This document shows positions 9,223 through 17,890 of a stretch of DNA of 32,856 nt, piece by piece (within the stretch, counting starts at the first letter, position 1; each line of letters starts with the position of its first letter). The notes below the pieces were generated by a model. That model saw only the letters and a list, made by a program, of their open reading frames with translations. It did no database searches and was not told the DNA's origin. The DNA is from Pontibacter silvestris (lineage in GTDB: Bacteria; Bacteroidota; Bacteroidia; Cytophagales; Hymenobacteraceae): the NCBI RefSeq assembly GCF_020907275.1, contig NZ_JAJJWI010000036.1, positions 1 through 32,856 of the forward strand, read 5' to 3'. The position numbers and the translations under genes are program-made.

Positions 9223-10441
9223 TTTCCAATCCTTTTTTTATATCCTGCACTATAATTTTAGCATTGTTATACCTAAAGTCGAGTAATCTGAGACCTATCC
9301 TTTTCCCCTGCTTCACATCATCCTTCTGGTGGTACTGGAGCCTTGCTTTCTTTCGTTTTGCCTGCAGTTCCTGTGCTCTTATTAATTTTTGCTTTTTGTC
9401 ATGATCCAGTTGATTTGCTCTTACAAGGTGTAGCCATTCTATTACAAAAAGGCGCGTCTGTGGCCGGGTGGTGGGAGCATTGTAGAAAATGTCTTCTGGC
9501 TGAAACCCCGCTAAATCAAACATTTTGTTGTGTAGGTCTTGATACCAATCATCCCAGGCATCATCAAAGGAATCAACTCCTAAGAACTGCTTTTGAAGCT
9601 CTTGGTTATAGGCTATATGTGCGCCTTCCATCAGTATCGCAAAGTCATGAGCCAATACCATGTTCCTTCTGAGTTGGGAGGAATCGATTATATCAATGCT
9701 TGCTTTTGCAAATTCTACAAAAGATGGAGACGATATAAACAGGTCATTTAGCGTTTCGCTTTCCAGTACAGCGGCTAGTACGGAATCCTTTATATCCATG
9801 ATTGCATCTCTCAGGTATGAAGCTTCTGTTTCATTCAGCTCCAGATTTATACCTGTTCTCCAGTCTAAGCTTACTGGAACTTTGACGTTGAAATAGTTAT
9901 CAAAGCCGGCGTCCGGATCGTCTCCGTGCCCTTCTTCTGCAATAGCATGTACTAAAGTTTCTGCATTTACTTTATTTGCCCTATTTAGAAATGCATTAGC
10001 AGATAAGCCTTTTGAATCAAGGCATTTGAGCGTGTTAAGTCCATTCCAGTAAACTTCAGATGGCCTCCTGGCAACTTTTTCTTTAAGTTCTCTTCGTTTG
10101 GTAACCCCTATTACGCCATGGCCTTCTTCTCTATTATAAGCGTCTGCCAGGTCATACATCACTTCATATTCCTGCTCTTCAAGGTAGTTGGTGGGTGATT
10201 TCTTTTTCCTTTCGGAAGGAGGCAAGCGAAGAAAATCATACAAGATATAAGGTATGATAAAGAAATACTTAGCCCTTGTCTGGATCGTAGAGATACCTGG
10301 GAATAGGGTATCTGCCAGGGCATCCCGCATGGTGCCGATGCCCAGTTCATCTACCTGGCCGTCAGGCCGTAATAGCTCCAAGACTGTGTTTACTCGCTCC
10401 CGATCCTTTTTGCTAAAGTCTATCCAACCTAATGATGCCAT
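9209..10441 (-). CDS. DUF6361 family protein, first gene of the operon
   Basis: The 410-residue protein begins MASLGWIDFS and continues with an LRPDGQVDELGIGTMRDAL segment and an RAKYFFIIPY segment. I recognise this N-terminal pattern as DUF6361, a family of unknown biochemical function found beside PLD proteins and helicases. The tail (~340-400) is rich in Lys, Arg and Gln and probably helical, and could contact nucleic acid. No catalytic motif or membrane segment is evident. Its ATG at 10441 opens a minus-strand operon and faces away from the hsd operon across a 249-bp gap. A terminator-like hairpin sits 29-55 bp upstream in its leader (see 10470-10496). The role is most likely sensor, adaptor or assembly subunit for the PLD/helicase pair; that is inference from context. 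Confidence 0.75.
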   Translation of the reverse strand: MASLGWIDFSKKDRERVNTVLELLRPDGQVDELGIGTMRDALADTLFPGISTIQTRAKYFFIIPYILYDFLRLPPSERKKKSPTNYLEEQEYEVMYDLADAYNREEGHGVIGVTKRRELKEKVARRPSEVYWNGLNTLKCLDSKGLSANAFLNRANKVNAETLVHAIAEEGHGDDPDAGFDNYFNVKVPVSLDWRTGINLELNETEASYLRDAIMDIKDSVLAAVLESETLNDLFISSPSFVEFAKASIDIIDSSQLRRNMVLAHDFAILMEGAHIAYNQELQKQFLGVDSFDDAWDDWYQDLHNKMFDLAGFQPEDIFYNAPTTRPQTRLFVIEWLHLVRANQLDHDKKQKLIRAQELQAKRKKARLQYHQKDDVKQGKRIGLRLLDFRYNNAKIIVQDIKKGLENAGR

Positions 10442-10469
10442 ACCTGATTTCTTCGCTTCTGTGTGGTGA

Positions 10470-10496
10470 AAAAAATAAGCACCTGATCTTCAGGTG
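10470..10496 (-). terminator. Terminator- or attenuator-like hairpin in the DUF6361 operon leader
   Basis: On the minus strand the sequence reads CACCTGA-AGA-TCAGGTG followed by CTTATTTTTTTC: a perfect 7-bp stem with a 3-nt loop and then a U-rich tract. It ends only ~28 bp before the DUF6361 ATG, on the transcript that would feed that operon. It could be an attenuator, or a stop for antisense transcription from the hsd side. The stem is short, so confidence is moderate. Confidence 0.5.
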
Positions 10497-10576
10497 TATC
10501 GTTATTTTTACTGCTGATTTGCTAAAGCTTTATTTTATAAAAGCTATATTTATAAACTAAAATTATAACATATTTC

Positions 10577-10584
10577 TAACTTTG
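10577..10584 (+). promoter_or_regulatory. Probable -7 box of the hsd operon (TAACTTTG)
   Basis: TAACTTTG is an exact match to the Bacteroidota -7 consensus TAnnTTTG in a very AT-rich stretch, 106 bp before the hsdM start. No clear -33 TTTG is seen. If used, the transcript would carry a ~100-nt leader containing the inverted repeat at 10630-10650. Confidence 0.45.
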
Positions 10585-10629
10585 CATACAATATTTTCTA
10601 TATATAATTAAATGCGTTATATTACTTCA

Positions 10630-10650
10630 GGTATAGCAGCTAGCTATACC
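10630..10650. promoter_or_regulatory. Inverted repeat in the hsd leader, candidate operator or RNA hairpin
   Basis: GGTATAGC (10630-10637) and GCTATACC (10643-10650) form a perfect 8-bp inverted repeat around AGCTA. Outer CTTC (10625-10628) and GAAG (10654-10657) could extend pairing past a small bulge. It lies between the putative promoter and the hsdM start, ending 40 bp before that start, a natural place for an operator or a translational hairpin. No regulator gene is adjacent. Confidence 0.4.
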
Positions 10651-10690
10651 GACGAAGCAATCTGATTACCCAATCTTAAAGCGTCTTACA

Positions 10691-12196
10691 TTGCAGTTAG
10701 ATTTAAAAATACCCAAAGATAAAATTACCCTTTCCCAACTGGAGCAGTACCTGGCCAAAGCTGCCTGGATATTGAAGGGACCAGTGGGAGCATCAGACTT
10801 TAAGGCATACATCTTCCCGATGTTATTCTTCAAGCGAATCTCTGATGTATATGACGAAGAGTACCAATTGGCTTTAGCTGAGTCTGACGGTGATGAAGAG
10901 TATGCTTCCTTACCGGAATTCCACCGCTTTGAAATCCCGCAAGGCTGCCATTGGCAGGATGTGCGTGAAACGACAGTGAATGTGGGTATGGCGCTGGAGA
11001 AAGCTTTCCGGGGTATAGAGCAGGCGAACCAGGAATACTTATATGGTATTTTCGGAGATGCGCAGTGGAGCAATAAGAATATGCTTTCTGACCACCTGCT
11101 CATTAACCTGGTGGAGCACTTCTCGCAGTACAACCTGGCCAACTCCAACGTGGACCCGGACATGCTGGGGCAGGCGTACGAATACCTTATCAAGCATTTT
11201 GCTGACCTGACCAATAAGAAAGCCGGAGAGTTTTATACCCCGCGTTCGGTGGTGCATCTGATGGGGCTGATCATAGACGCGCACGAAGGGGAGAGCATTT
11301 ACGATCCTGCCTGCGGTACAGGTGGTATGCTGCTGGAGTCCATCAACCACCTCAAAGACAATGGTGAAGATTACAGAACATTGAAGCTTTTTGGACAGGA
11401 GAAGAACCTGACTTCTTCTTCGACTGCCCGCATGAACATGTTCCTGCATGGCATTGAGGATTTTCAGATTTCGCGTGGCGATACGTTGCGCAACCCTGCC
11501 TTCTTTGAAGGCGACCATTTACGAAAGTTTGACTGTGTAATTGCAAACCCGCCTTTCTCGCTAAAGGAGTGGGGTGCCGACAATTGGGTGAATGACCCGT
11601 TTGGTCGCAACATTGCGGGTGTTCCTCCGGAAGGAAACGGTGACATGGCTTGGGTGCAGCACATGATCAAATCCATGAAGCCTAACACGGGGCGTATGGC
11701 AGTGGTGCTGCCGCATGGTGCCTTGTTCCGAAAAGGTGCTGAAGGTAAAATACGGCAGGCGCTGTTGGAAATGGATTTGTTGGAGGCGGTGATTGGTCTG
11801 GCGCCAAACATCTTCTACGGCACACAGCTTGCAACTTGTATTATGGTATTCAGAGGCCAGAAAGAAGAGTCGAAGCAAAAGCAAGTAATCTTTATCGATG
11901 CTTCTGAGCAGATGCGTGTCGGTCGTGCCCAGAACTACCTGGAGATAGCAAATGTGGAACAGATTTTTGAATGGTACGCTGCTTTTAAAGATGTACCTAA
12001 TCAAGTGAAAGTAGCCACGCTGGAAGAGATCGCTGAGAACGGCTATAATCTGAACATCCCGCTTTACATCGAGAAGACGGTAAAAGATAACCTGCCTACA
12101 GTAGAAGAAGCACTGGCAGATTTAAAAACAGCGTGGGATGAATGCCTGTTGGCAGAAGAGAAGTTTAAAGCGAAGCTGAACGAGTTTATCAAATGA
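10691..12196 (+). CDS. hsdM: Type I restriction-modification methylase subunit, first of two (HsdM1)
   Basis: This 501-residue N6-adenine methyltransferase subunit has the HsdM N-terminal helical domain (~16-160), the AdoMet-binding motif I DPACGTGG (~205-212) and the catalytic motif IV NPPF (~286-289). With HsdS it should methylate adenine at the recognition site to protect host DNA. The only usual start codon in the open frame is TTG at 10691: the frame is closed by a TAG at 10634-10636 and the next ATG (FPMLFF) lies inside the conserved domain. The low-efficiency start may keep methylase levels low. The stop overlaps the next gene by four bases (ATGA). It is strikingly similar to the following gene over most of its length, so the pair probably arose by duplication. 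Confidence 0.93.
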   Translation: MQLDLKIPKDKITLSQLEQYLAKAAWILKGPVGASDFKAYIFPMLFFKRISDVYDEEYQLALAESDGDEEYASLPEFHRFEIPQGCHWQDVRETTVNVGMALEKAFRGIEQANQEYLYGIFGDAQWSNKNMLSDHLLINLVEHFSQYNLANSNVDPDMLGQAYEYLIKHFADLTNKKAGEFYTPRSVVHLMGLIIDAHEGESIYDPACGTGGMLLESINHLKDNGEDYRTLKLFGQEKNLTSSSTARMNMFLHGIEDFQISRGDTLRNPAFFEGDHLRKFDCVIANPPFSLKEWGADNWVNDPFGRNIAGVPPEGNGDMAWVQHMIKSMKPNTGRMAVVLPHGALFRKGAEGKIRQALLEMDLLEAVIGLAPNIFYGTQLATCIMVFRGQKEESKQKQVIFIDASEQMRVGRAQNYLEIANVEQIFEWYAAFKDVPNQVKVATLEEIAENGYNLNIPLYIEKTVKDNLPTVEEALADLKTAWDECLLAEEKFKAKLNEFIK

Positions 12197-13656
12197 CACA
12201 ACAACAACTAGAAAAATACCTTTGGGGAGCCGCCACTTACTTGCGAGGACATATAGACGCTGGCGATTACAAGCAGTACATTTTCCCGCTGCTGTTCTTT
12301 AAGCGCATTTCGGATGTATATGACGAAGAGTATGCACAGGCGCTTGAGGAGAGCAATGGCGATTTGGAGTATGCAGCTTTTGAAGAGAACCACCGCTTCC
12401 AGATACCGCAGGGTGCGCACTGGAACAATGTGCGGGAAGTAACGGTGAACGTAGGTATGGCCTTGCAGGAGGCCATGCGTTCCATTGAGAAGGCGAACCC
12501 GGAGACCCTGTTCGGGATATTCGGGGATGCCAGCTGGACGAACAAGGACCGCCTGAGCGACGAGACACTGCTTAACCTGATGGAGCACTACTCGCAGCAT
12601 AAACTGAACATGAAAAATGTGCCCGATGACCAATTAGGCAACGGCTACGAATACCTGATCAAGCAGTTTGCGGACGACAGTGGCCACACGGCAGCGGAGT
12701 TTTATACCAACCGCACTGTGGTGCGCCTGATGACACTGATGATGGACCCGCAGCCAGGCGAAAGCGTGTACGACCCAACCTGCGGCTCCGGTGGCTTGCT
12801 GCTGAACTGTGCCTTGCAACTGAAGGCAAACGGACAGGAATACCGCTCACTCAAGCTCTATGGGCAGGAGATTAACCTGATCACGTCGGCCATTGCCCGC
12901 ATGAACATGTTTATGCATGGTATTGAGGAGTTCCAGATTGTGCGTGGTGATACGCTGAGCGAACCGGGCTTGCTGGAGCATGACGAACTGAAGAAGTTTA
13001 ACGTGATTCTAGCTAACCCTCCATACTCCATCAAAGCCTGGGACCGCAAAGCCTTTGAAAGCGACCCTTATGGACGTAACATTTGGGGAACACCGCCGCA
13101 GGGCTGTGCGGATTATGCTTTCCAACAGCACATGCAGCAAAGCCTTAACCCGCAAAAAGGCCGTTCTATTTCGCTTTGGCCGCACGGAATACTTTTCCGT
13201 GACTCGGAGGCTGCCATGCGCCGTGCCATGATTGAAAGTGATATAGTAGAGTGTGTGATTGGCTTAGGTCCAAACCTGTTCTACAACTCGCCGATGGAGG
13301 CTTGTCTACTGGTAACGAAGAACAACAAAGCTGCGGCGCAAAAAGGCAAGGTGCTTTTCATTAATGCAGTAAAAGAAGTAAGGCAGGATAAGAACATTGC
13401 TTACCTGGAGGAGAACCATATTCAGACCATCTTTAATACTTACAAGAACTTTCAGGATATACCTGGATTAGCCCGTGTTGTAGGTATAGATGAAGTAATG
13501 GTTAACAATGGAAAGCTGGCCATTAACCTGTATGTGGCACCCGATAATAGCGAAGCAAACGAAGGTATAGCATTAGAACAAGCCTTGCAGAACTGGGAAC
13601 AGAGCTCTGCTTCGCTAAAGAAATCTATGAACGAACTATTTGAAATACTGGGATGA
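12193..13656 (+). CDS. hsdM: Type I restriction-modification methylase subunit, second copy (HsdM2)
   Basis: This 487-residue HsdM has the same architecture as the preceding gene: N-terminal HsdM domain (~5-155), motif I DPTCGSGG (~194-201) and motif IV NPPY (~275-278). Both catalytic motifs are intact, so it is not a decayed copy. Well over half of the residues appear identical to HsdM1 between the shared FKRISDVYDEEY block and the shared RGDTL block, while the C-terminal thirds diverge. The motif IV difference (NPPY against NPPF) is a useful marker. It overlaps hsdM1 by ATGA and hsdS by ATGA, so all three are translationally coupled. It could form a mixed M1-M2-S methylase, each M facing one half-site, or act as an alternative subunit. 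Which is correct cannot be seen from sequence. Confidence 0.93.
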   Translation: MTQQQLEKYLWGAATYLRGHIDAGDYKQYIFPLLFFKRISDVYDEEYAQALEESNGDLEYAAFEENHRFQIPQGAHWNNVREVTVNVGMALQEAMRSIEKANPETLFGIFGDASWTNKDRLSDETLLNLMEHYSQHKLNMKNVPDDQLGNGYEYLIKQFADDSGHTAAEFYTNRTVVRLMTLMMDPQPGESVYDPTCGSGGLLLNCALQLKANGQEYRSLKLYGQEINLITSAIARMNMFMHGIEEFQIVRGDTLSEPGLLEHDELKKFNVILANPPYSIKAWDRKAFESDPYGRNIWGTPPQGCADYAFQQHMQQSLNPQKGRSISLWPHGILFRDSEAAMRRAMIESDIVECVIGLGPNLFYNSPMEACLLVTKNNKAAAQKGKVLFINAVKEVRQDKNIAYLEENHIQTIFNTYKNFQDIPGLARVVGIDEVMVNNGKLAINLYVAPDNSEANEGIALEQALQNWEQSSASLKKSMNELFEILG

Positions 13657-14855
13657 TGCTGGCTGAAGAAATACAAACAACATTTGAGATAGATAAATCA
13701 TCCTGGACAAAAGTAAAGCTGGGTGATGTGGTGAGAGAGGTGCGTGAAACGGTAAAAGACCCAGTTGCCGAAGGTATAGAGCGTATTGTAGGATTAGAGC
13801 ACCTGGAGCCTGAAAGCCTGCACATCAAATCATGGGGTACGCTAACTGATGGCACAACTTTTACCAAAGTGTTCCGCAAAGGGCAGGTACTGTTTGGTAG
13901 AAGAAGAGCTTATTTGAAGAAAGCCGCAATAGCTACTTTTGATGGGATTTGTTCAGGTGATATTACAGTACTAGAAGTTAAGAAGGGACTTCTTCCAGAG
14001 TTGCTGCCGTTTCTGATTCAGAACGATAAATTCTTTGAACTGGCTGTTAAGAACTCTGCTGGTTCACTTTCTCCAAGAGCCAAGTTCAATGATTTTGCTG
14101 ACTATGAATTTCTTATTCCGCATAGAGACCAGCAAGAGCAAATCGCTGAATTGCTTTGGGCTGGGGATGAATTAGCTTTAAGTGAATCAAAGGTCTTACA
14201 ATCAATTTTACACCAGCTTACTGCTTTTACAAACAGTAGAATAAATCGCGGATTTGAATCAAGTATAGTCCCATTACCAGATAATTGGAAAATAGTAAAA
14301 TTAAGTGCGATTTCTAAAGTACAAGCGGGTTCAACTCCGCTTAGAGCAGAAAAAAGCTATTTTGATAGTGGCACAATTCCCTGGGTAAAAACTCTAGATC
14401 TTAATAATGGTGAGATTTATCAGACTGAGGAAAAAATAACAGAAATAGCTTTAGCTAAGACTTCATGCAAAGTTCGCCCAACTGACACAGTACTTGTTGC
14501 TATGTATGGCGGCTTTAATCAGATTGGTAGAACAGGTATACTAAAGTTACCAGCAGCTACAAATCAAGCAGTTTCAGCAATAATGGTTGATAAGGGTGTT
14601 ATTCTACCTGATTATCTGTTGCACTTGCTAAACTCTAGGGTTGATTATTGGAAAAAAGTAGCGATTAGCTCTAGAAAAGACCCAAATATCACTAAAGTTG
14701 ATGTTGAAAATTTCCCTGTAACTATTCCACCATTAGAGGAGCAAAGGGAGATTGTAGAAATAATCAATTCTTTGCTACACACTAAAAAACAGATTGAAAA
14801 TAGAATAGATAAGACTAAACAACTTCAAAAATCCCTAATCAACCAAATCTTCTAA
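13653..14855 (+). CDS. hsdS: Type I specificity subunit (HsdS)
   Basis: This 400-residue DNA-recognition subunit has two target recognition domains, ~17-160 and ~209-365. Each is followed by a helix of the conserved spacer type; the entry signatures QQEQIAELL (~160) and LEEQREIVEII (~361) form the repeat pair that sets the half-site spacing. TRD1 begins WTKVKLGDV and TRD2 begins NWKIVKLSAI, the usual TRD entry pattern. The protein should recognise a bipartite asymmetric sequence and hold two HsdM subunits; the site cannot be predicted by eye. The ATG at 13653 overlaps the hsdM2 stop; a second ATG at 13656 is an alternative. The second half of the gene (from ~14,160) looks clearly more AT-rich than the first half and than hsdM, suggesting TRD2 was exchanged. 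Confidence 0.93.
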   Translation: MMLAEEIQTTFEIDKSSWTKVKLGDVVREVRETVKDPVAEGIERIVGLEHLEPESLHIKSWGTLTDGTTFTKVFRKGQVLFGRRRAYLKKAAIATFDGICSGDITVLEVKKGLLPELLPFLIQNDKFFELAVKNSAGSLSPRAKFNDFADYEFLIPHRDQQEQIAELLWAGDELALSESKVLQSILHQLTAFTNSRINRGFESSIVPLPDNWKIVKLSAISKVQAGSTPLRAEKSYFDSGTIPWVKTLDLNNGEIYQTEEKITEIALAKTSCKVRPTDTVLVAMYGGFNQIGRTGILKLPAATNQAVSAIMVDKGVILPDYLLHLLNSRVDYWKKVAISSRKDPNITKVDVENFPVTIPPLEEQREIVEIINSLLHTKKQIENRIDKTKQLQKSLINQIF

Positions 14856-14865
14856 GCCCAAGCCT

Positions 14866-17832
14866 ATGAGCTTTAACGAACTGAATAGCGTTGAGCATTA
14901 CATTGTTCAGCAACTTAGCGGCGTAAACCTAAACCATACTAACTGGGCTGATGAGCAGGTATCTTATGGTTTTCAGTGGCAGTACAAGCCCGCTTCGGCC
15001 ATAGCGCGTGGGGTAAACGAAGTACTGGTGGAGATCGAACTGCGTGAGGCACTTATCCGCATCAACCCGGAAATTGCCCAAAGCCCCGAGCGTGCCGATG
15101 AGGTGATCTACAAGCTAAGAACTATTCTGCTCGCCGTAAACCAGGCGGGGTTGGTAAAGGCCAACGAAGAGTTTGCCAAATGGCTAACCGGTGAGAAGAC
15201 CATGCCCTTTGGTGAGAACAACCGCCACGTACCGGTTCGGCTTATAGACTTTGACAATCCGCAAAGCAACAGCTTTGTCATCACCAACCAATACCGTATT
15301 CACCACCACGAAACCAAGATACCAGACGTTGTACTGCTAATCAACGGTATGCCGGTGGTTGTCGGCGAGGCGAAAACGCCTATTCGTCCGGCAGTATCCT
15401 GGCTCGATGGTGCAGCTGAAATTCACCAGGTATACGAGAATGCTGTTCCGCAGCTGTTCGTGCCCAACATCCTGTCTTTCGCTACCGAAGGCAAAGATCT
15501 GTACTATGGTTCTGTGCGCTGCCCGCTGGATTTCTGGTCACCGTGGAGATTAGAAGCTGATAAAGATAACCTGGTAAAGCAATTAGGGCTTGGTAAAGTA
15601 GGGAAGGAGCTAAGCGACCTGCTGCACCCGAAACGCCTGCTCGATATACTCCAGAACTTTGCGCTATACACCACAAATAAAAAGAAAAGGCGCATCAAGA
15701 TCATCTGCCGATACCAGCAGTATGAAGGTGCCAACAAAATAGTAGAGCGGGTAAAAGAAGGCCGCATAAAGAAAGGCCTGATCTGGCACTTCCAGGGTTC
15801 CGGTAAATCCCTGCTAATGGTGTTTGCCGCACAAAAGCTCCGCAAGATGCCGGAACTGAAAAGTCCGACGGTTATCATCCTGATCGACAGAACAGACCTG
15901 GACACGCAGATCTCCGGCACGTTTAATGCCGCAGATGTGGCCAACGTGCAGCCTGCTGAAAGTATAAGCGAGCTGCATGGTCTGCTGGAGAAAGACACGC
16001 GCAAGATCATCATCTCCATGATTCATAAGTTCCGGGATGCCAAGCCGAACATGAACACCCGCGACAATATTATTGTGCTGGTAGATGAAGCGCACCGCAC
16101 CCAGGAAGGCGACTTGGCCAGGCAAATGCGGGCAGCCTTACCTAATGCTTTTCTGTTCGGCTTAACCGGTACGCCCATAAACAAAGTAGACAAAAATACT
16201 TTCTGGGCTTTCGGCTCAGAAGAAGACGAGAAAGGTTACATGTCACGGTATACTTTCCAGGATTCTATACGTGATAAAGCCACGCTGCCTTTGCACTTTG
16301 AGCCGCGCCTGGTAGATGTGCATGTCGATAAAGAAACGATTGACAAGTTCTTTAAAGAGCTCAAAGACGAAGCTGCTTTAAGTGATGAAGAAGCAGATGC
16401 ACTCAGCAAGAAAGCCGCCAAGATGTCTGCCTTCCTGAAGTCACCTGAACGTGTGCAGATCATTGTGGAAGATATTGTGCAGCACTACAAAGAGAAGGTG
16501 CTGCCGCACGGTTTTAAAGCCATGATCGTCACACCAGACCGCTTCGCCTGCGTGCAATACAAAGAAGAGTTGGACAAGCACTTTATACCTGAGGCCAGCA
16601 AGGTGGTCATCTCCACCAGCGCCAATGACGATTTTGATTTCAAGCAAAAGTGGGCAGCTGATAAGTCGCAGCAGGAGCGTATTGTAGATGAGTTCAACGA
16701 TGCTAAGTCACCGCTCAAATTCATCATCGTAACAGCCAAATTGCTCACCGGTTTCGATGCGCCTATCCTGCAGACTATGTATCTGGACAAATCGCTCAAG
16801 GACCATACCTTGCTACAGGCCATCTGCCGTACTAACCGCCTATACCCGAACAAGACCTTCGGCCGAATAGTAGACTACTTCGGAATTTTCGACGATGCCG
16901 CCGAAGCCCTGCAATTCGACGAAGAGAGCGTGAAAAAAGTAGTGACCAATCTGGATGAACTGCGTGAGAGATTACCAGAGGCAATGGCTGATTGCCTGAG
17001 GCACTTCGAAGGAGTAGACCGTTCATTGGATGGTTTTGAAGGACTCGAAGCCGCCCAGGATGCTATCAAAACAGTAGAACAAAAGGATGCCTTTGCAGTG
17101 GATTACAAATACCTGACGAAGCTCTGGGAATCGCTTTCACCGGATGATGTGCTTAATCCTTATCAGAAAGACTATAAATGGCTGTCGCAGGTATACGAGT
17201 CAGTAAAACCAGCAACTGACAATATTGGCAAGCTACTCTGGTTCAGATTGGGTGCCCAAACCACCAAGCTGATTCATGAGAACATTCACGTAGGCGGTAT
17301 AGATGACCTAGAAGAGTTTATCCTGGATGCAGAAGTAATTGATGACCTGTTCAAGAACCCGAACTCCAAGAAGGTAAAGCAGCTGGAAAAAGAACTTATC
17401 CGGCGCTGGAGCAAGCACGGCACTAATCCCAACTTCGTTAAGCTAAGCGACCGCCTGGAAGACCTGCGCAACAAAGCCGAACGTGGCTTGATTTCCAGTA
17501 TCGACTTTATTAAAGAGCTTTGCAAACTAGCACAGGAAACCGTGCAGGCAGAAAAGGATGTAGAGCTGGTAACTGTTCAAAAGACGGCCACAGCGGCTCT
17601 TACAGAATTGTTCCTGGAACTGAAGACAGACCAGACCCCCGCCGTAGTAGAGCGCCTGGTAAACGACATCGACCAAATTGTAAAAGTAGTCCGCTTCAAT
17701 GGCTGGCAGACCACCGCCTCCGGTGAGCGGGAAGTGCAGCAAGCATTAAGAAAGACCTTGCTCAAGTATAAACTGCACAAAGACCAGCAGCTGTTCGAGC
17801 GGGGGTATGCTTATATCAAAGAGTATTATTAG
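14866..17832 (+). CDS. hsdR: Type I restriction endonuclease/translocase subunit (HsdR)
   Basis: This is a 988-residue motor and nuclease subunit. The N-terminal PD-(D/E)xK nuclease shows IPDVVLLINGMPVVVGEAK with D154, E168 and K170, and a downstream Q/Y pair (~188-190) typical of RecB-like nucleases. The SF2 translocase follows: GSGKS (~311-315), DEAH (~407-410), LTGTP soon after, then LLTGFDAP and QAICRTNR in the second lobe. The C-terminal ~300 residues are helical and should dock on the methylase core. All catalytic residues look present, so restriction should be functional. It starts 10 bp after hsdS. The order M-M-S-R puts the nuclease last, which favours methylation before restriction on establishment in a new host. 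Confidence 0.95.
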   Translation: MSFNELNSVEHYIVQQLSGVNLNHTNWADEQVSYGFQWQYKPASAIARGVNEVLVEIELREALIRINPEIAQSPERADEVIYKLRTILLAVNQAGLVKANEEFAKWLTGEKTMPFGENNRHVPVRLIDFDNPQSNSFVITNQYRIHHHETKIPDVVLLINGMPVVVGEAKTPIRPAVSWLDGAAEIHQVYENAVPQLFVPNILSFATEGKDLYYGSVRCPLDFWSPWRLEADKDNLVKQLGLGKVGKELSDLLHPKRLLDILQNFALYTTNKKKRRIKIICRYQQYEGANKIVERVKEGRIKKGLIWHFQGSGKSLLMVFAAQKLRKMPELKSPTVIILIDRTDLDTQISGTFNAADVANVQPAESISELHGLLEKDTRKIIISMIHKFRDAKPNMNTRDNIIVLVDEAHRTQEGDLARQMRAALPNAFLFGLTGTPINKVDKNTFWAFGSEEDEKGYMSRYTFQDSIRDKATLPLHFEPRLVDVHVDKETIDKFFKELKDEAALSDEEADALSKKAAKMSAFLKSPERVQIIVEDIVQHYKEKVLPHGFKAMIVTPDRFACVQYKEELDKHFIPEASKVVISTSANDDFDFKQKWAADKSQQERIVDEFNDAKSPLKFIIVTAKLLTGFDAPILQTMYLDKSLKDHTLLQAICRTNRLYPNKTFGRIVDYFGIFDDAAEALQFDEESVKKVVTNLDELRERLPEAMADCLRHFEGVDRSLDGFEGLEAAQDAIKTVEQKDAFAVDYKYLTKLWESLSPDDVLNPYQKDYKWLSQVYESVKPATDNIGKLLWFRLGAQTTKLIHENIHVGGIDDLEEFILDAEVIDDLFKNPNSKKVKQLEKELIRRWSKHGTNPNFVKLSDRLEDLRNKAERGLISSIDFIKELCKLAQETVQAEKDVELVTVQKTATAALTELFLELKTDQTPAVVERLVNDIDQIVKVVRFNGWQTTASGEREVQQALRKTLLKYKLHKDQQLFERGYAYIKEYY

Positions 17833-17890
17833 GTTTCAAACTCTGCATTCAAACATATATCCAACCGAAGCTGTCCTCTATAAACTTACA

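Noticed and set aside
674..10441. DISARM system (helicase, PLD and SNF2-like genes together)
   Set aside because: No DUF1998 (DrmB) protein is present, the first helicase is convergent and not in the operon, and the methylases here belong to a standard type I hsd operon.
11039..12004. Several long antisense frames under the hsdM genes
   Set aside because: They lie fully inside genes with strong conserved motifs, and their products are rich in His, Arg and Ser with no recognisable domain, as expected of shadow frames in GC-balanced coding DNA.
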